A stretch of 12,168 nt of DNA from NCBI GenBank assembly GCA_937967725.1, contig CALBSY010000041.1:1-12168 (forward strand), in the 5' to 3' direction. The notes below the pieces were generated by a model. That model was not told the DNA's origin, ran no database searches, and saw only the letters and a list, made by a program, of their open reading frames with translations. The first letter of the stretch is position 1; the number at the start of each line of letters is the position of its first letter. The translations under genes and the position numbers were made by a program. The DNA is from an uncultured Alphaproteobacteria bacterium (GTDB taxonomy: Bacteria > Pseudomonadota > Alphaproteobacteria > Caulobacterales > Aquidulcibacteraceae). Shown here piece after piece: positions 6,225 through 12,168 of the stretch.

Positions 6225-6803
6225 TTGGCGCAATGGGTAAGCGCGATAGGCTCGATCCTAGCTATCGCTTCTGGCTTTGCGCTCAATACAGTTAATCAGC
6301 GCCGAGCCCGCCGTGCGACGGAGGAAGCACGCGCCATTGCGCGTAGCGAGAAGCTAATGGGCGCCCGCCACGTCGTCTCGACGATTCTGTCACGCACTGA
6401 GATATTCATCAGCTTGATCGAGCCAAAACATCCGAGCGATAGGCCTGGCTGGGCAGGGACATTAGCTTCAGCGCGTGAAAACTATCGGGCGGCAAGTCAG
6501 ATGCTAGGCTCGATGGACCTTCACACCATCGACTTAGGCTTGCTCGTTGGTGCGCTGTTCAATCTGCGCATCGATGTCTCTAGCGCGATCGGCTACATAG
6601 AATCCCAATTTGAAGTCTATTCGAGGGTCGAGAATCTTCAGTTGGATATTTCAGAGGTTGCTGATGATCACAAAATGCTCATTGAGCGTAGTGCTAAGGC
6701 GATAGTGTCAAGCGCCAAGCGAGTGATTGACATAATCGATGCCAACTCCGCTTTCGTTTATAACCGGAGACGACCGCCAAACCGCAAAGAGCCGTCCGCC
6801 TGA
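6225..6803 (+). CDS. Hypothetical protein with N-terminal membrane anchor
   Basis: The gene encodes 192 residues from TTG 6225. No in-frame ATG occurs before residue 45, and starting there would remove the membrane helix, so TTG is preferred, preceded by GGGGG. Residues 4-23 ('WVSAIGSILAIASGFAL') form one hydrophobic segment, followed at once by a basic stretch (QRRARRATEEARA) that would keep the rest in the cytoplasm. The remainder is predicted mostly helical by eye, with heptad-like spacing (about 85-175) and no catalytic motif. This layout recurs in small membrane-tethered proteins of unknown role beside defence or regulatory genes. It runs tail-to-tail into the 372-residue gene across a hairpin. 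Confidence 0.65.
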   Translation: MAQWVSAIGSILAIASGFALNTVNQRRARRATEEARAIARSEKLMGARHVVSTILSRTEIFISLIEPKHPSDRPGWAGTLASARENYRAASQMLGSMDLHTIDLGLLVGALFNLRIDVSSAIGYIESQFEVYSRVENLQLDISEVADDHKMLIERSAKAIVSSAKRVIDIIDANSAFVYNRRRPPNRKEPSA

Positions 6804-6815
6804 GCCCTCAACGTC

Positions 6816-6834
6816 GCATCAGCGAAAGTGATGC
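6816..6834. terminator. Hairpin between convergent genes, possible bidirectional terminator
   Basis: GCATCA (6816-6821) pairs with TGATGC (6829-6834). The inner C(GAAA)G gives a GNRA-type tetraloop with one bulged G. It lies between the stop at 6801-6803 and the minus-strand stop at 6834-6836. A pyrimidine-rich stretch (TACTCTTCTTCC) follows on the plus side, but there is no clean U-tract, so termination strength is uncertain. Confidence 0.45.
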
Positions 6835-7952
6835 TACTCTTCTTCCGTGGGCTCAATTATCGATATGTCGCGGGGATTGAGAAGTCTAAGCCGACGGCCT
6901 TCGCGCGCGAGATCACCAACTATTTTTACCCACGACTTATCGTGACCTGCCTGCCAAACAAGCTCACGCTCCGAGGGGCTGAACGTCACGGCAATCTTGC
7001 GGACTAGGTTGCCAAGCGGTGCCTCAAGCACCGCATCGCCGCTGAACTGCTCGGCGGCCTCGGCAATCTGTGTAATTTTCCCTTCGATCAGAACGCCAAC
7101 GTCAGGTTCCTGTGCGCCAAGCTCCTTCGCCGCTTCAGTCAACGTGCCGGCGTCCTCGCGCCTCAAGGAAATTGTGACCGGCGCTTGGGGCGGCCCCGAC
7201 GGGCTCCAGGACACGGATACATCCGCACCACCGCCTTCGCGCGCTAAGTTTGCGAGGGCCTGACACAGGTTCGCGCTCACACCCAATGGCACGGCCTCTA
7301 AGAACGGTGCCATGCCATCTGAAACCGATTGGCGAATAGCTTGCTCAGTGGCGGCCAAAGCACTGCTAAGGGTCTTTGTCACTCGACGACCGAAAGTCTC
7401 GGAAAAGCTGAAAGACTGACCCGCAGGTGCGTAATTCCACGGAGACAACACAGTCAGAACAAAGCTGCCGTGCTCCGTTTGTCCAAGTCGCACGTTGGCA
7501 CGATAGTCAGTGACTTCATCGAAGCGACGACCGCGCCAGCTTTTGCGGGGCTCTGGCGATGCAGCAGCGTTGGCCGCCGCGATCACGAGGTTCCGAGCCT
7601 CGTAGTGAAGGTCTAGGCCATCTTCGAGGCGTACCGAGCCGTAATCATCTGCGTCTGGCGAGCGAACCCGAACAACATCAAAAGGCGCGAGGGTGAAATC
7701 CGTCAGAATTTCCCTGGGGTTGGTCTCTGTCGAGTTGGCGAGATTGATCACCAACTCATGCATGCGACGAGCAAAGTCCGGAGATTTTGCAGTGACCGGC
7801 AACCGAAGCTCCTCGGTTTGGTCAGCGTGCGCAAAGATAGCGATGACGCGGCCATGATCCGCCACATGCCGCCACCCTCTCATTTTTAGGTAGCTAGCAA
7901 TATCTCGCGGCGATAGCGCGGCGAGAACAGCATCTGACCATTCCTCACTCAT
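6834..7952 (-). CDS. Uncharacterised 372-aa partner of the DUF4365-like protein
   Basis: The gene starts at ATG 7952 and overlaps the end of the DUF4365-like gene by 8 bases, so the two are co-translated. Three parts can be seen: an N-terminal helical unit (about 12-85, 'RDIASYLKMRGWRHV' then 'LRLPVTAKSPDFARRMHEL'), a middle part with conserved-looking motifs 'RLGQTEHGSFVLTVLSP' (155-171) and 'LGVSANLCQAL' (223-233), and a C-terminal beta-rich unit (286-367, 'VLIEGKITQI' and 'VKIVGDLAREGRRLRLLNP') whose pattern suggests a small barrel such as an OB or SH3 fold. No signal peptide, membrane segment or Walker motif is present. I have no name for the family. The linked gene suggests a two-protein system in which this chain may sense or bind a nucleic acid or a partner; that is inference. 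Confidence 0.72.
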   Translation of the reverse strand: MSEEWSDAVLAALSPRDIASYLKMRGWRHVADHGRVIAIFAHADQTEELRLPVTAKSPDFARRMHELVINLANSTETNPREILTDFTLAPFDVVRVRSPDADDYGSVRLEDGLDLHYEARNLVIAAANAAASPEPRKSWRGRRFDEVTDYRANVRLGQTEHGSFVLTVLSPWNYAPAGQSFSFSETFGRRVTKTLSSALAATEQAIRQSVSDGMAPFLEAVPLGVSANLCQALANLAREGGGADVSVSWSPSGPPQAPVTISLRREDAGTLTEAAKELGAQEPDVGVLIEGKITQIAEAAEQFSGDAVLEAPLGNLVRKIAVTFSPSERELVWQAGHDKSWVKIVGDLAREGRRLRLLNPRDISIIEPTEEE

Positions 7953-8463
7953 CGCGCGACTCAGGCCGTTGCCTCCGCATTCCCTCCGCTATTTCAAACA
8001 TTCCGAGAAGAGATTGTACATCGAAGATATTTGATGTGGGGATCGTAACGCTGATGGTTTTCCTGTTGATTGTAGGGGGCATTCCCCGCAAATCCAGCCA
8101 GTAGGCGCATCGTTTCAGGAGCAATTGCTCAGCGTCCTGTGCGAGCCAAAGCGTCGCATCATCCGGGAGCACAAGCGCAACAAGGTATCGCGGCGCAGCG
8201 GCATCTTCCGACCGCAAGTCGTTGTAGTTCTTGATGGGCAGTTCAACGCCTACCCCAGCTTCGGAAACGACATCCTGCGACGTAGCCTTCAGCTGGAGCT
8301 CCACTATCTCGGACGAGCCAGAAATCGGTCGGAGGGTGACATCCAAGCTTTGCTTGTCTTTTGGCCACTCAACAAGCATGCATCCGGCGCGCGCCGCGAC
8401 GGCCGTCGCAAACGCGATCGAAAGCCTTTCCTTGATGTCGTTGTCCGATGTGGTGATCGGCAT
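7945..8463 (-). CDS. DUF4365-like protein with PD-(D/E)XK-type nuclease motif
   Basis: The gene encodes 172 residues from ATG 8463, with AAGGA 8 bases upstream on this strand. The pattern follows DUF4365: an N-terminal helix ('KERLSIAFATAVAARAGC', 11-28), a strand ending 'KQSLDVTL' (Asp41), then 'IVELQLKATS' (53-62), then 'PIKNYNDLR' (76-84), 'APRYLVALVLPDDATLWLA' (90-108) and 'RCAYWLDLRGMPP' (118-130). Asp41 and Gln57-x-Lys59 fit the D...(E/Q)xK catalytic core of PD-(D/E)XK enzymes, so metal-dependent nuclease activity is plausible. It is the first gene of a two-gene operon with the 372-residue protein. The motif is visible in the sequence; enzyme activity, substrate and a defence role are inference. 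An inactive structural relative is the main alternative. Confidence 0.8.
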   Translation of the reverse strand: MPITTSDNDIKERLSIAFATAVAARAGCMLVEWPKDKQSLDVTLRPISGSSEIVELQLKATSQDVVSEAGVGVELPIKNYNDLRSEDAAAPRYLVALVLPDDATLWLAQDAEQLLLKRCAYWLDLRGMPPTINRKTISVTIPTSNIFDVQSLLGMFEIAEGMRRQRPESRDE

Positions 8464-8529
8464 GTGGGGCGTCCTTATAGGAGCGGCGGCGGCAGATTAC
8501 CATGGGTGCATATGGTGCGGGGGGTAGCG

Positions 8530-8646
8530 CTAGTCCTCAAACAGATCGCCACTCGTATTCGGATCAGTCGCAGGCGGGATCTTCCCGCCAAAGCGTTTGC
8601 GCGCGGCCTCGTGCGCTCGCAGGTAGCGGCGCCGGCGTTCGATCAT
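8530..8646 (-). CDS. Possible 38-aa ORF directly downstream of the transposase
   Basis: The ATG at 8646 lies 11 bases beyond the transposase stop (8657-8659) on the same strand, in another frame. The product is very basic at first ('MIERRRRYLRAHEAARKRF') and ends 'TSGDLFED', a composition that looks protein-like rather than random. No good ribosome-binding site is visible, so translation would depend on coupling to the transposase. It could be an IS-associated accessory ORF or chance; no homology claim is made. Confidence 0.35.
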   Translation of the reverse strand: MIERRRRYLRAHEAARKRFGGKIPPATDPNTSGDLFED

Positions 8647-8656
8647 ATAGCGGAGG

Positions 8657-9679
8657 CTAGGCGTTACGAGGCTGATGCAGCGTGAGACGCTTGCCCTCGG
8701 CGCCTTTAAGCGCCAGCGTCGCACGCTCCTTGTCGTTAAAGCCGAGCTTCGTGCGGGTGTTGAAGCGAAACTCGTATTCGGTGAGATAGCGGTGCAGGTA
8801 CCGCTCGTTGCAGTGGTGATAAACCCCGTACATGCCGCGCTTGAAGATGCCGAAGAAGCCCTCGGCAGTGTTGTTATGCACGTCATCGCGCACGTATTCA
8901 CCTTTGGAGTGATGCACGCGCTCGTGCGTCTTGAACTCATGTCCAATGCGGCCATAGAGGCGGCTTTCATCGGTGTGAAGCCGCGCTTCCTTTTCGACGT
9001 TCTCACGCACGATGCGTTCGACGTTGACGCGGTTGGCGGTCGCAACGTGAAACACGCGCGCCTTGCCGCCGCGCTCGACTAGAGCGACGACCGCCATCTT
9101 GTTCGACGGCCCTTTGCCGCGTTTCGAGCGACGGAACTTGTGGCCCTTGGTCGTGTACTCAGTCGGGTTCTCGACCTTGCCGTAGTACGTCTCGTCGGCT
9201 TCCACGATGCCGCCCGAGCCTTCGCCGCCGAGTTTCTGAACCGAGCCTCGCTCCGCCATCGCTTCACGGATGCGGTGAAGCATGAACCAGGCGGTTCGAT
9301 AGGAGCCGAAGCCCAGCATGCGGTGAAGCTGCGCGGCGCTCATGCCTTTCTTGGACGCGCAAATCAGATGCGTCGCCATCAGCCATTTGTGCATCGGGAT
9401 ATGAGACGACTCGAAAATCGTTCCGGTCGTCGCGGTGTATTGCTCTCCGCACGCTTTGCACTTAATGACGCCGCGCCGCTTCCAAGTGACGGTCTTAGTC
9501 GTGCCGTCCTTAAGCTTGCGGGTGCGCGTCACCGGCTTGGCTTCGATCCGGGTGGCCGCATCGAGCGCGCCGCACTTGACGCACACCGGCCCCTCCGGCC
9601 AGCGCAGGCTCTCATAATGAGCCCAAGCCGCGTCCTCGTCGGTGAAGATCGGGTTTTGGAGATCGGCGTTCCGCGTCAT
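8657..9679 (-). CDS. IS1595-family transposase
   Basis: The 340-residue protein is complete. An N-terminal zinc ribbon (Cys33-x2-Cys36 and Cys74-x2-Cys77) precedes 'YTATTGTIFESSHIPMHKW' (81-99) and a helical region. The DDE-type core follows, with Asp162 in 'VEADETYYG', Asp237 in 'LHTDESRLYG' and the third acidic or polar site in 'VHNNTAEGFFGIFKRG' (Asn270/Glu273). The 'GVYHHCNERYLHRYLTEYEFRFNTR' segment (285-309) and the C-terminal 'GAEGKRLT' are typical of the family. It catalyses transposition by DNA cleavage and strand transfer. All catalytic positions are intact and no frameshift is seen, so it should be active. It starts about 26 bases inside the right inverted repeat; AGGGG precedes the ATG at close spacing. 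Confidence 0.95.
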   Translation of the reverse strand: MTRNADLQNPIFTDEDAAWAHYESLRWPEGPVCVKCGALDAATRIEAKPVTRTRKLKDGTTKTVTWKRRGVIKCKACGEQYTATTGTIFESSHIPMHKWLMATHLICASKKGMSAAQLHRMLGFGSYRTAWFMLHRIREAMAERGSVQKLGGEGSGGIVEADETYYGKVENPTEYTTKGHKFRRSKRGKGPSNKMAVVALVERGGKARVFHVATANRVNVERIVRENVEKEARLHTDESRLYGRIGHEFKTHERVHHSKGEYVRDDVHNNTAEGFFGIFKRGMYGVYHHCNERYLHRYLTEYEFRFNTRTKLGFNDKERATLALKGAEGKRLTLHQPRNA

Positions 9680-9685
9680 GCCCCC

Positions 9686-9714
9686 TGACTACACCTAGAC
9701 CGACGGTGTGTCAA
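9686..9714 (-). promoter_or_regulatory. Likely transposase promoter inside the right inverted repeat
   Basis: On the minus strand a consensus -35, TTGACA (9714-9709), is followed after 17 bases by TAGTCA (9691-9686), a weak -10, seven bases short of the ATG. The spacer holds an ACACC...GGTGT inverted pair (9691-9695 and 9705-9709). A promoter placed in the terminal repeat allows self-repression by transposase binding; that regulation is inference. Confidence 0.4.
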
Positions 9715-9722
9715 GTGCATAA
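9705..9722 (-). repeat. Right inverted repeat of the mobile unit
   Basis: It reads TTATGCACTTGACACACC on the minus strand and matches the left copy at 5240-5257 with two mismatches. It directly abuts the right 14-bp direct repeat, sharing one base. Confidence 0.6.
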
Positions 9723-9735
9723 ATAGGAAAAAATC
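9722..9735 (+). repeat. 14-bp direct repeat, right copy
   Basis: AATAGGAAAAAATC is an exact copy of 5221-5234 in the same orientation. Joining the two flanks through a single copy would restore an A-rich site between mucR and the DUF6456 locus, the expected uninterrupted arrangement if the block inserted here. Confidence 0.6.
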
Positions 9736-9821
9736 TATCCTACAGCGCATCCGCGCTTGTATCCTCTCGCCTGGCAGTGAGCGGCCGGGGCCGGACAGAA
9801 TGAGAGGACAACCAGAGATGA

Positions 9822-10022
9822 TTGTGTTGGGGACACAGGCGGCGGACCGCGCGGCGGCGCGGCCTGCCGCGGGTGTCGCCGGATACGCCCTCGTCGTACC
9901 GGCGTCACGTGACCGCGGATCGCCGCGATGAACACCAGCTCGACCTCTGGATCGGCGCGCTGGAGACGATGCTGCGTCGCGCGCCCGCGCCGCGCGCGAA
10001 CGCGGGCGGGGTGCAGACATGA
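9822..10022 (+). CDS. Short HTH-like ORF coupled to the DUF6456 gene, possibly a remnant
   Basis: The frame of 66 residues opens at TTG 9822 directly after an in-frame TGA and ends in an ATGA overlap with the DUF6456 gene, which argues that the 3' part is real. 'DRRDEHQLDLWIGALETMLRR' (about residues 37-57, shown here as the whole landmark) resembles the end of the DnaA-C-like helix-turn-helix proteins that I recall upstream of DUF6456 genes in relatives. The start is poor and the length is well short of those proteins. In the neighbouring frame, from ATG 9800, 'AARPAAGVAGYALVVPAS' looks like the N-terminal part of such a protein before a stop. An internal deletion with frameshift is therefore possible, leaving a remnant close to the transposon insertion. 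Confidence 0.4.
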   Translation: MCWGHRRRTARRRGLPRVSPDTPSSYRRHVTADRRDEHQLDLWIGALETMLRRAPAPRANAGGVQT

Positions 10023-10750
10023 GCGCGCGTCAGGTTATGCGAGCGCTTGAACGCTTAGCTGCTTCGAGCTGCACGCTCGCGCCGGAGCGCGACGGAAAGT
10101 CATTCGGTGTGTTTCCCGGCGGGGACCGTAGGCGCAGGCCAATGGCGCGTCTAAGCGCGACGGAGGTGCGCGAACTGGAGGCTGCGGGAACCATCGCTGG
10201 AGCGGATGATGGCGCGTTCGTGCTCAGTGATGCCGGGCATGCCCAAGTTCGGCGCGCGGCGTCACGCCCGGAAGAGGCCTACGCCGCGCAGCATCAGCCT
10301 GTGATTGATCGTCTCGTTGTGGATGAAGAGGCAAGAGCGCGAACGCTTCGCGGTTTCGATCGCGATCGCCTGCTTCGGCGTTTGGCAACTCTTCGCGATA
10401 GCGCGGGGAAAACGTGGTTCAATGCCGCGGAACTCGCGGCGGCGGCCCGGCTGCGCGCGGACTGGGAGCTCGGCGAAATCGGCGTCCTACGCGGCAGCGA
10501 CTTGTGCGCTCCCCCGCGAGGCTCGGCGCCGCGCGGGCCCGGCTCAGACGGCGCATTGGCGGCGCAGTGCGACGCGCGGAGACGCGTCGCCGATGCGCTG
10601 GACCGGTTGGCGCCGCCGGTGCGGCCCGGTGTTGAACGCGTGTGTCACCGCGAGGAGGGCTTGGAAATGATGGAGCGAGTCGAGGCCTGGCCGGCGCGGT
10701 CGGGCAAGCTTGCTCTCAAATTGGCGCTGGCCCAGCTTGCGGCGGGCTAA
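10019..10750 (+). CDS. DUF6456 domain-containing protein
   Basis: The 243-residue protein starts at the ATG within ATGA, coupled to the ORF before it. The N-terminal third ('ALERLAASSCTLAP', 'SFGVFPGGDRRRRPMARLSATEVRELEAAG') has the layout of a winged-helix unit. The C-terminal half carries the DUF6456 pattern: 'FNAAELAAAARLRADWELG' (134-152), 'CDARRRVADALDRLAP' (184-199), 'VERVCHREEGLEMMERVEAWPARSGKL' region (205-231) and a final helix. The domain is widespread in alphaproteobacteria and is thought to be a DNA-binding or regulatory protein, but its function is not established. Its stop overlaps the stop of the convergent sufE-like gene by four bases, so no separate terminator fits between them. 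Confidence 0.85.
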   Translation: MSARQVMRALERLAASSCTLAPERDGKSFGVFPGGDRRRRPMARLSATEVRELEAAGTIAGADDGAFVLSDAGHAQVRRAASRPEEAYAAQHQPVIDRLVVDEEARARTLRGFDRDRLLRRLATLRDSAGKTWFNAAELAAAARLRADWELGEIGVLRGSDLCAPPRGSAPRGPGSDGALAAQCDARRRVADALDRLAPPVRPGVERVCHREEGLEMMERVEAWPARSGKLALKLALAQLAAG

Positions 10751-11172
10751 GCCGCCTGCCGCGCTTCCTGCTGGATACGGCTGATCATGGAGCGGAGGCC
10801 GTTGGAGCGTTGTGGCGTAAGCGCCTCCTTGAGGCCCAATCGCTCAAACATCGCGTGCGGATCAACCGAAAGAATTTCGGCGGGCGTCCGCCCCGAGAAT
10901 ACGCGAAGCAGCATCGCGATCTCGCCGCGCACAAGGTGAGCGTCAGAATCTCCCCGAAAATACAGCTTTTCCGGCGCATCGGGACGGCGCTCAGAAACCA
11001 GCCAGACTTGGCTTACACAGCCGCGCACGCGGGTGAAGTCAGTGCGTTCCTCGTCGCGCAGCGGCTCCAGTGTGCGCGCGAGTTCGATCACATGCGCGAT
11101 GCGTTCTTCCCAATCGGGCAAGAGCGCGAACTCGTCCGCGAGATCCTGGATCGCCTGTTCCGGTCCGTCCAT
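10747..11172 (-). CDS. sufE: SufE-family cysteine desulfuration protein
   Basis: SufE accepts persulfide sulfur from the cysteine desulfurase SufS and passes it to the Fe-S cluster scaffold in the cytoplasm. The 141-residue product fits the family length (E. coli SufE has 138). Landmarks are 'LADEFALLPDWEERIAHVIELA', shown only as its first helix region, 'RVRGCVSQVWL' with the active cysteine at residue 52, 'FRGDSDAHLVRGEIAMLL', and the C-terminal 'RSNGLRSMISRI'. The ATG at 11172 is chosen because the family begins close to this point; a GTG three codons upstream (11181) is the alternative, and neither has a strong ribosome-binding site. It lies 42 bases after the preceding minus-strand gene and could share its transcript. 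No other suf genes are in the window. Confidence 0.92.
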   Translation of the reverse strand: MDGPEQAIQDLADEFALLPDWEERIAHVIELARTLEPLRDEERTDFTRVRGCVSQVWLVSERRPDAPEKLYFRGDSDAHLVRGEIAMLLRVFSGRTPAEILSVDPHAMFERLGLKEALTPQRSNGLRSMISRIQQEARQAA

Positions 11173-11214
11173 GCCCTGCACATGCGCTTTGGCGCGCTCG
11201 CGGGCAAGGCGCGG

Positions 11215-12168
11215 TTAGTCGCGCCCGCCGCCGCCGGTGATCGGCGTCATGGCGGTGGCGTCTGGCTGGGCTACCGCGCCGATGCAGGCGCCGACATCGC
11301 GCAAGCCGTGCTGACCCATGCAGAACGCATTCTCATACCGGAAGCGCGCGGCGGACATGCATTGATAAAGCTGTAGCTGCGCCATCTCGAAGCAATCGCG
11401 CGAACGAGGATCGGCAATGAGACGGGTGACGGCGCTTTGATGAGTTTCGACGGCGTTGAGCGCCTGCAGCGCGGCGACGGCCGACATACGATCGAGCGCT
11501 TCGCCGCGTGTGACGTTCACGCGCCATTGGTAACTCACAGGAGTGGCGGCGACTTCCACCACTTCTGCGTTTCCACTGACCGCGTCCCAGAAGCGGCGGC
11601 CGCCATAGGCGGTCGGATCGTTGGCGGGGGACAAGCTGAGCGGCGCCACTCTCAGTCGCGGCGCGACTTCGGAAGGAACCGCGGAAGCAGGCGCGCCTTC
11701 GCGGCCTAACGAGCGGACCCGCTGAACACGATCCGCTTGCCGTGGCGCCACCGCGTTGGCCCAGCGTTGCCGTTGCAGCGCGTAGGCGAGCTCTTGGTAA
11801 CGGTCGGCGACCGCCACGATGCGCGCGGAATCGGCATTAGCAGACTCCAGCAGCATACGGGTGGCCTCGTTGCCGCCGCGCAGTCCACGTGCGTAGGAGG
11901 GATCGACGGATACCGCCCAGATCACGGCGTCGCGGCCGTAATAGTCAGCCGCCGCGCGCACGCCCTGCACAAACGCTGGCGATTGCGCGGCGATCGAGGA
12001 GCCGTAGGCGATCCAGCCGCGCGTCAGGGCGTCACGGTTGTGGCGCGCTACGGTGTCGATGGCTTGTTCGAGATCGTCGGCGTTGCGGACGTCCGACGTC
12101 CGAAGCTGCGTTACGTCGCTCTGGTAAGCCGCGTATGCACTCACCGCCGACTGCAGGTCGGCGGGTGC
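11215..12168 (-). CDS. Conserved hypothetical protein, 5' end outside window
   Basis: The frame is open to the last base, so the gene extends beyond the window; a GTG at 12144 is only an internal possibility. About 318 residues are visible. The N-terminal part is helical ('AYAAYQSDVTQL', then 'RGWIAYGSSIAAQSPAFVQGVRAAADYYGRD'-like region near 43-72) and resembles a conserved uncharacterised protein of Caulobacterales-type bacteria. The centre is Ala/Pro/Arg-rich. The C-terminus holds four cysteines in two pairs, C-x10-C ('DCFEMAQLQLYQC') and C-x11-C ('FCMGQHGLRDVGAC'), suggesting a disulfide-tied helical hairpin and hence export, though any signal peptide lies outside the window. Function is unknown. 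Confidence 0.75.
   Translation of the reverse strand, partial: APADLQSAVSAYAAYQSDVTQLRTSDVRNADDLEQAIDTVARHNRDALTRGWIAYGSSIAAQSPAFVQGVRAAADYYGRDAVIWAVSVDPSYARGLRGGNEATRMLLESANADSARIVAVADRYQELAYALQRQRWANAVAPRQADRVQRVRSLGREGAPASAVPSEVAPRLRVAPLSLSPANDPTAYGGRRFWDAVSGNAEVVEVAATPVSYQWRVNVTRGEALDRMSAVAALQALNAVETHQSAVTRLIADPRSRDCFEMAQLQLYQCMSAARFRYENAFCMGQHGLRDVGACIGAVAQPDATAMTPITGGGGRD

Larger units (their letters stand above)
5235..9721. mobile_element. Putative IS1595-type transposon with passenger genes
   Basis: This is the block between the two 14-bp direct repeats, about 4.5 kb, with inverted repeats at or near each end and one complete IS1595-family transposase gene next to the right end, reading leftward. 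Inside lie the HEPN-like gene, the 61-residue gene, the membrane-anchored gene, the 372-residue/DUF4365 pair and a 38-codon ORF. Base composition of the cargo is visibly less GC-rich than the antiporter operon on the left and the genes on the right. IS1595-family elements carrying passenger genes are known, but the precise ends are inferred: the direct repeat is too long, and the left terminus is offset by six bases. The alternative is a plain IS1595 copy at 8.5-9.7 kb beside an unrelated island, though no left terminus for such a short element is visible. Confidence 0.55.

Noticed and set aside
8125..8685. Plus-strand frame of 186 codons opposite the DUF4365-like gene.
   Set aside because: It is antisense to a gene with clear family motifs, and its own product shows no recognisable pattern.
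8530..9045. Long minus-strand frame overlapping the transposase in another register.
   Set aside because: Most of it is a Ser/Thr/Arg-rich shadow of the transposase; only the last 38 codons beyond the transposase stop were kept as a possible small ORF.
9140..9688. Plus-strand frame of 182 codons opposite the transposase N-terminal half.
   Set aside because: It is an antisense shadow of a complete transposase and spans its promoter.
5204..9735. CRISPR array, tRNA gene or integrase attachment site as an explanation for the island.
   Set aside because: There is no regularly spaced repeat, no tRNA-like cloverleaf was recognised, and there is no tyrosine or serine recombinase; the transposase and terminal repeats explain the block better.
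10642..11376. Plus-strand frame of 244 codons opposite sufE.
   Set aside because: It mirrors the sufE coding sequence, whose motifs are diagnostic; high GC makes long antisense frames common here.

Overview
The window looks like chromosomal DNA of an alphaproteobacterium, probably of the Caulobacterales/Hyphomonadales type. It is GC-rich, encodes a MucR/Ros-type regulator and a DUF6456 protein, and has an antiporter cluster with several subunit-D-like proteins. This assignment rests on protein families recognised from memory; no search was run.

Layout. (1) 1-4649, plus strand: a tightly overlapping operon of four membrane-protein genes. Three are paralogues of the proton-translocating subunits of Mrp antiporters and Complex I (NuoL/M/N, MrpD). 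The fourth is a small two-helix protein between the second and third. The first gene enters from outside the window. Compared with the family, the buried charged residues of the proton path are largely replaced, almost completely in the second and third. (2) 4650-5203: a MucR-family regulator with its own recognisable promoter, overlapped by a perfect AT-rich palindrome. (3) About 5221-9735: an apparent 4.5 kb mobile unit. An IS1595-type DDE transposase lies at its right end. The unit is bounded by near-identical 18-bp inverted repeats (16/18) just inside exact 14-bp direct repeats. Its cargo, visibly lower in GC than the flanks, is a HEPN-like protein, a 61-residue basic protein, a membrane-anchored helical protein, and a two-gene operon of an uncharacterised 372-residue protein with a DUF4365/PD-(D/E)XK-like protein. 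A 38-codon ORF lies directly after the transposase. (4) 9736-10750, plus: a short, perhaps eroded helix-turn-helix-like ORF translationally coupled to a DUF6456 gene. (5) 10747-12168, minus: a SufE-family sulfur-transfer protein, preceded by a conserved hypothetical protein that runs off the right edge.

How the parts relate. The operon at the left and the mucR, DUF6456 and sufE genes look like resident chromosome. The central block looks inserted between mucR and the DUF6456 locus. The best candidate for an undescribed system is the DUF4365-like nuclease-fold protein with its overlapping 372-residue partner. It travels in an IS1595-type unit with a HEPN-like protein, and its function (possibly defence or genome conflict) is inference. 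The degenerate triple antiporter paralogues are a second, independent oddity.
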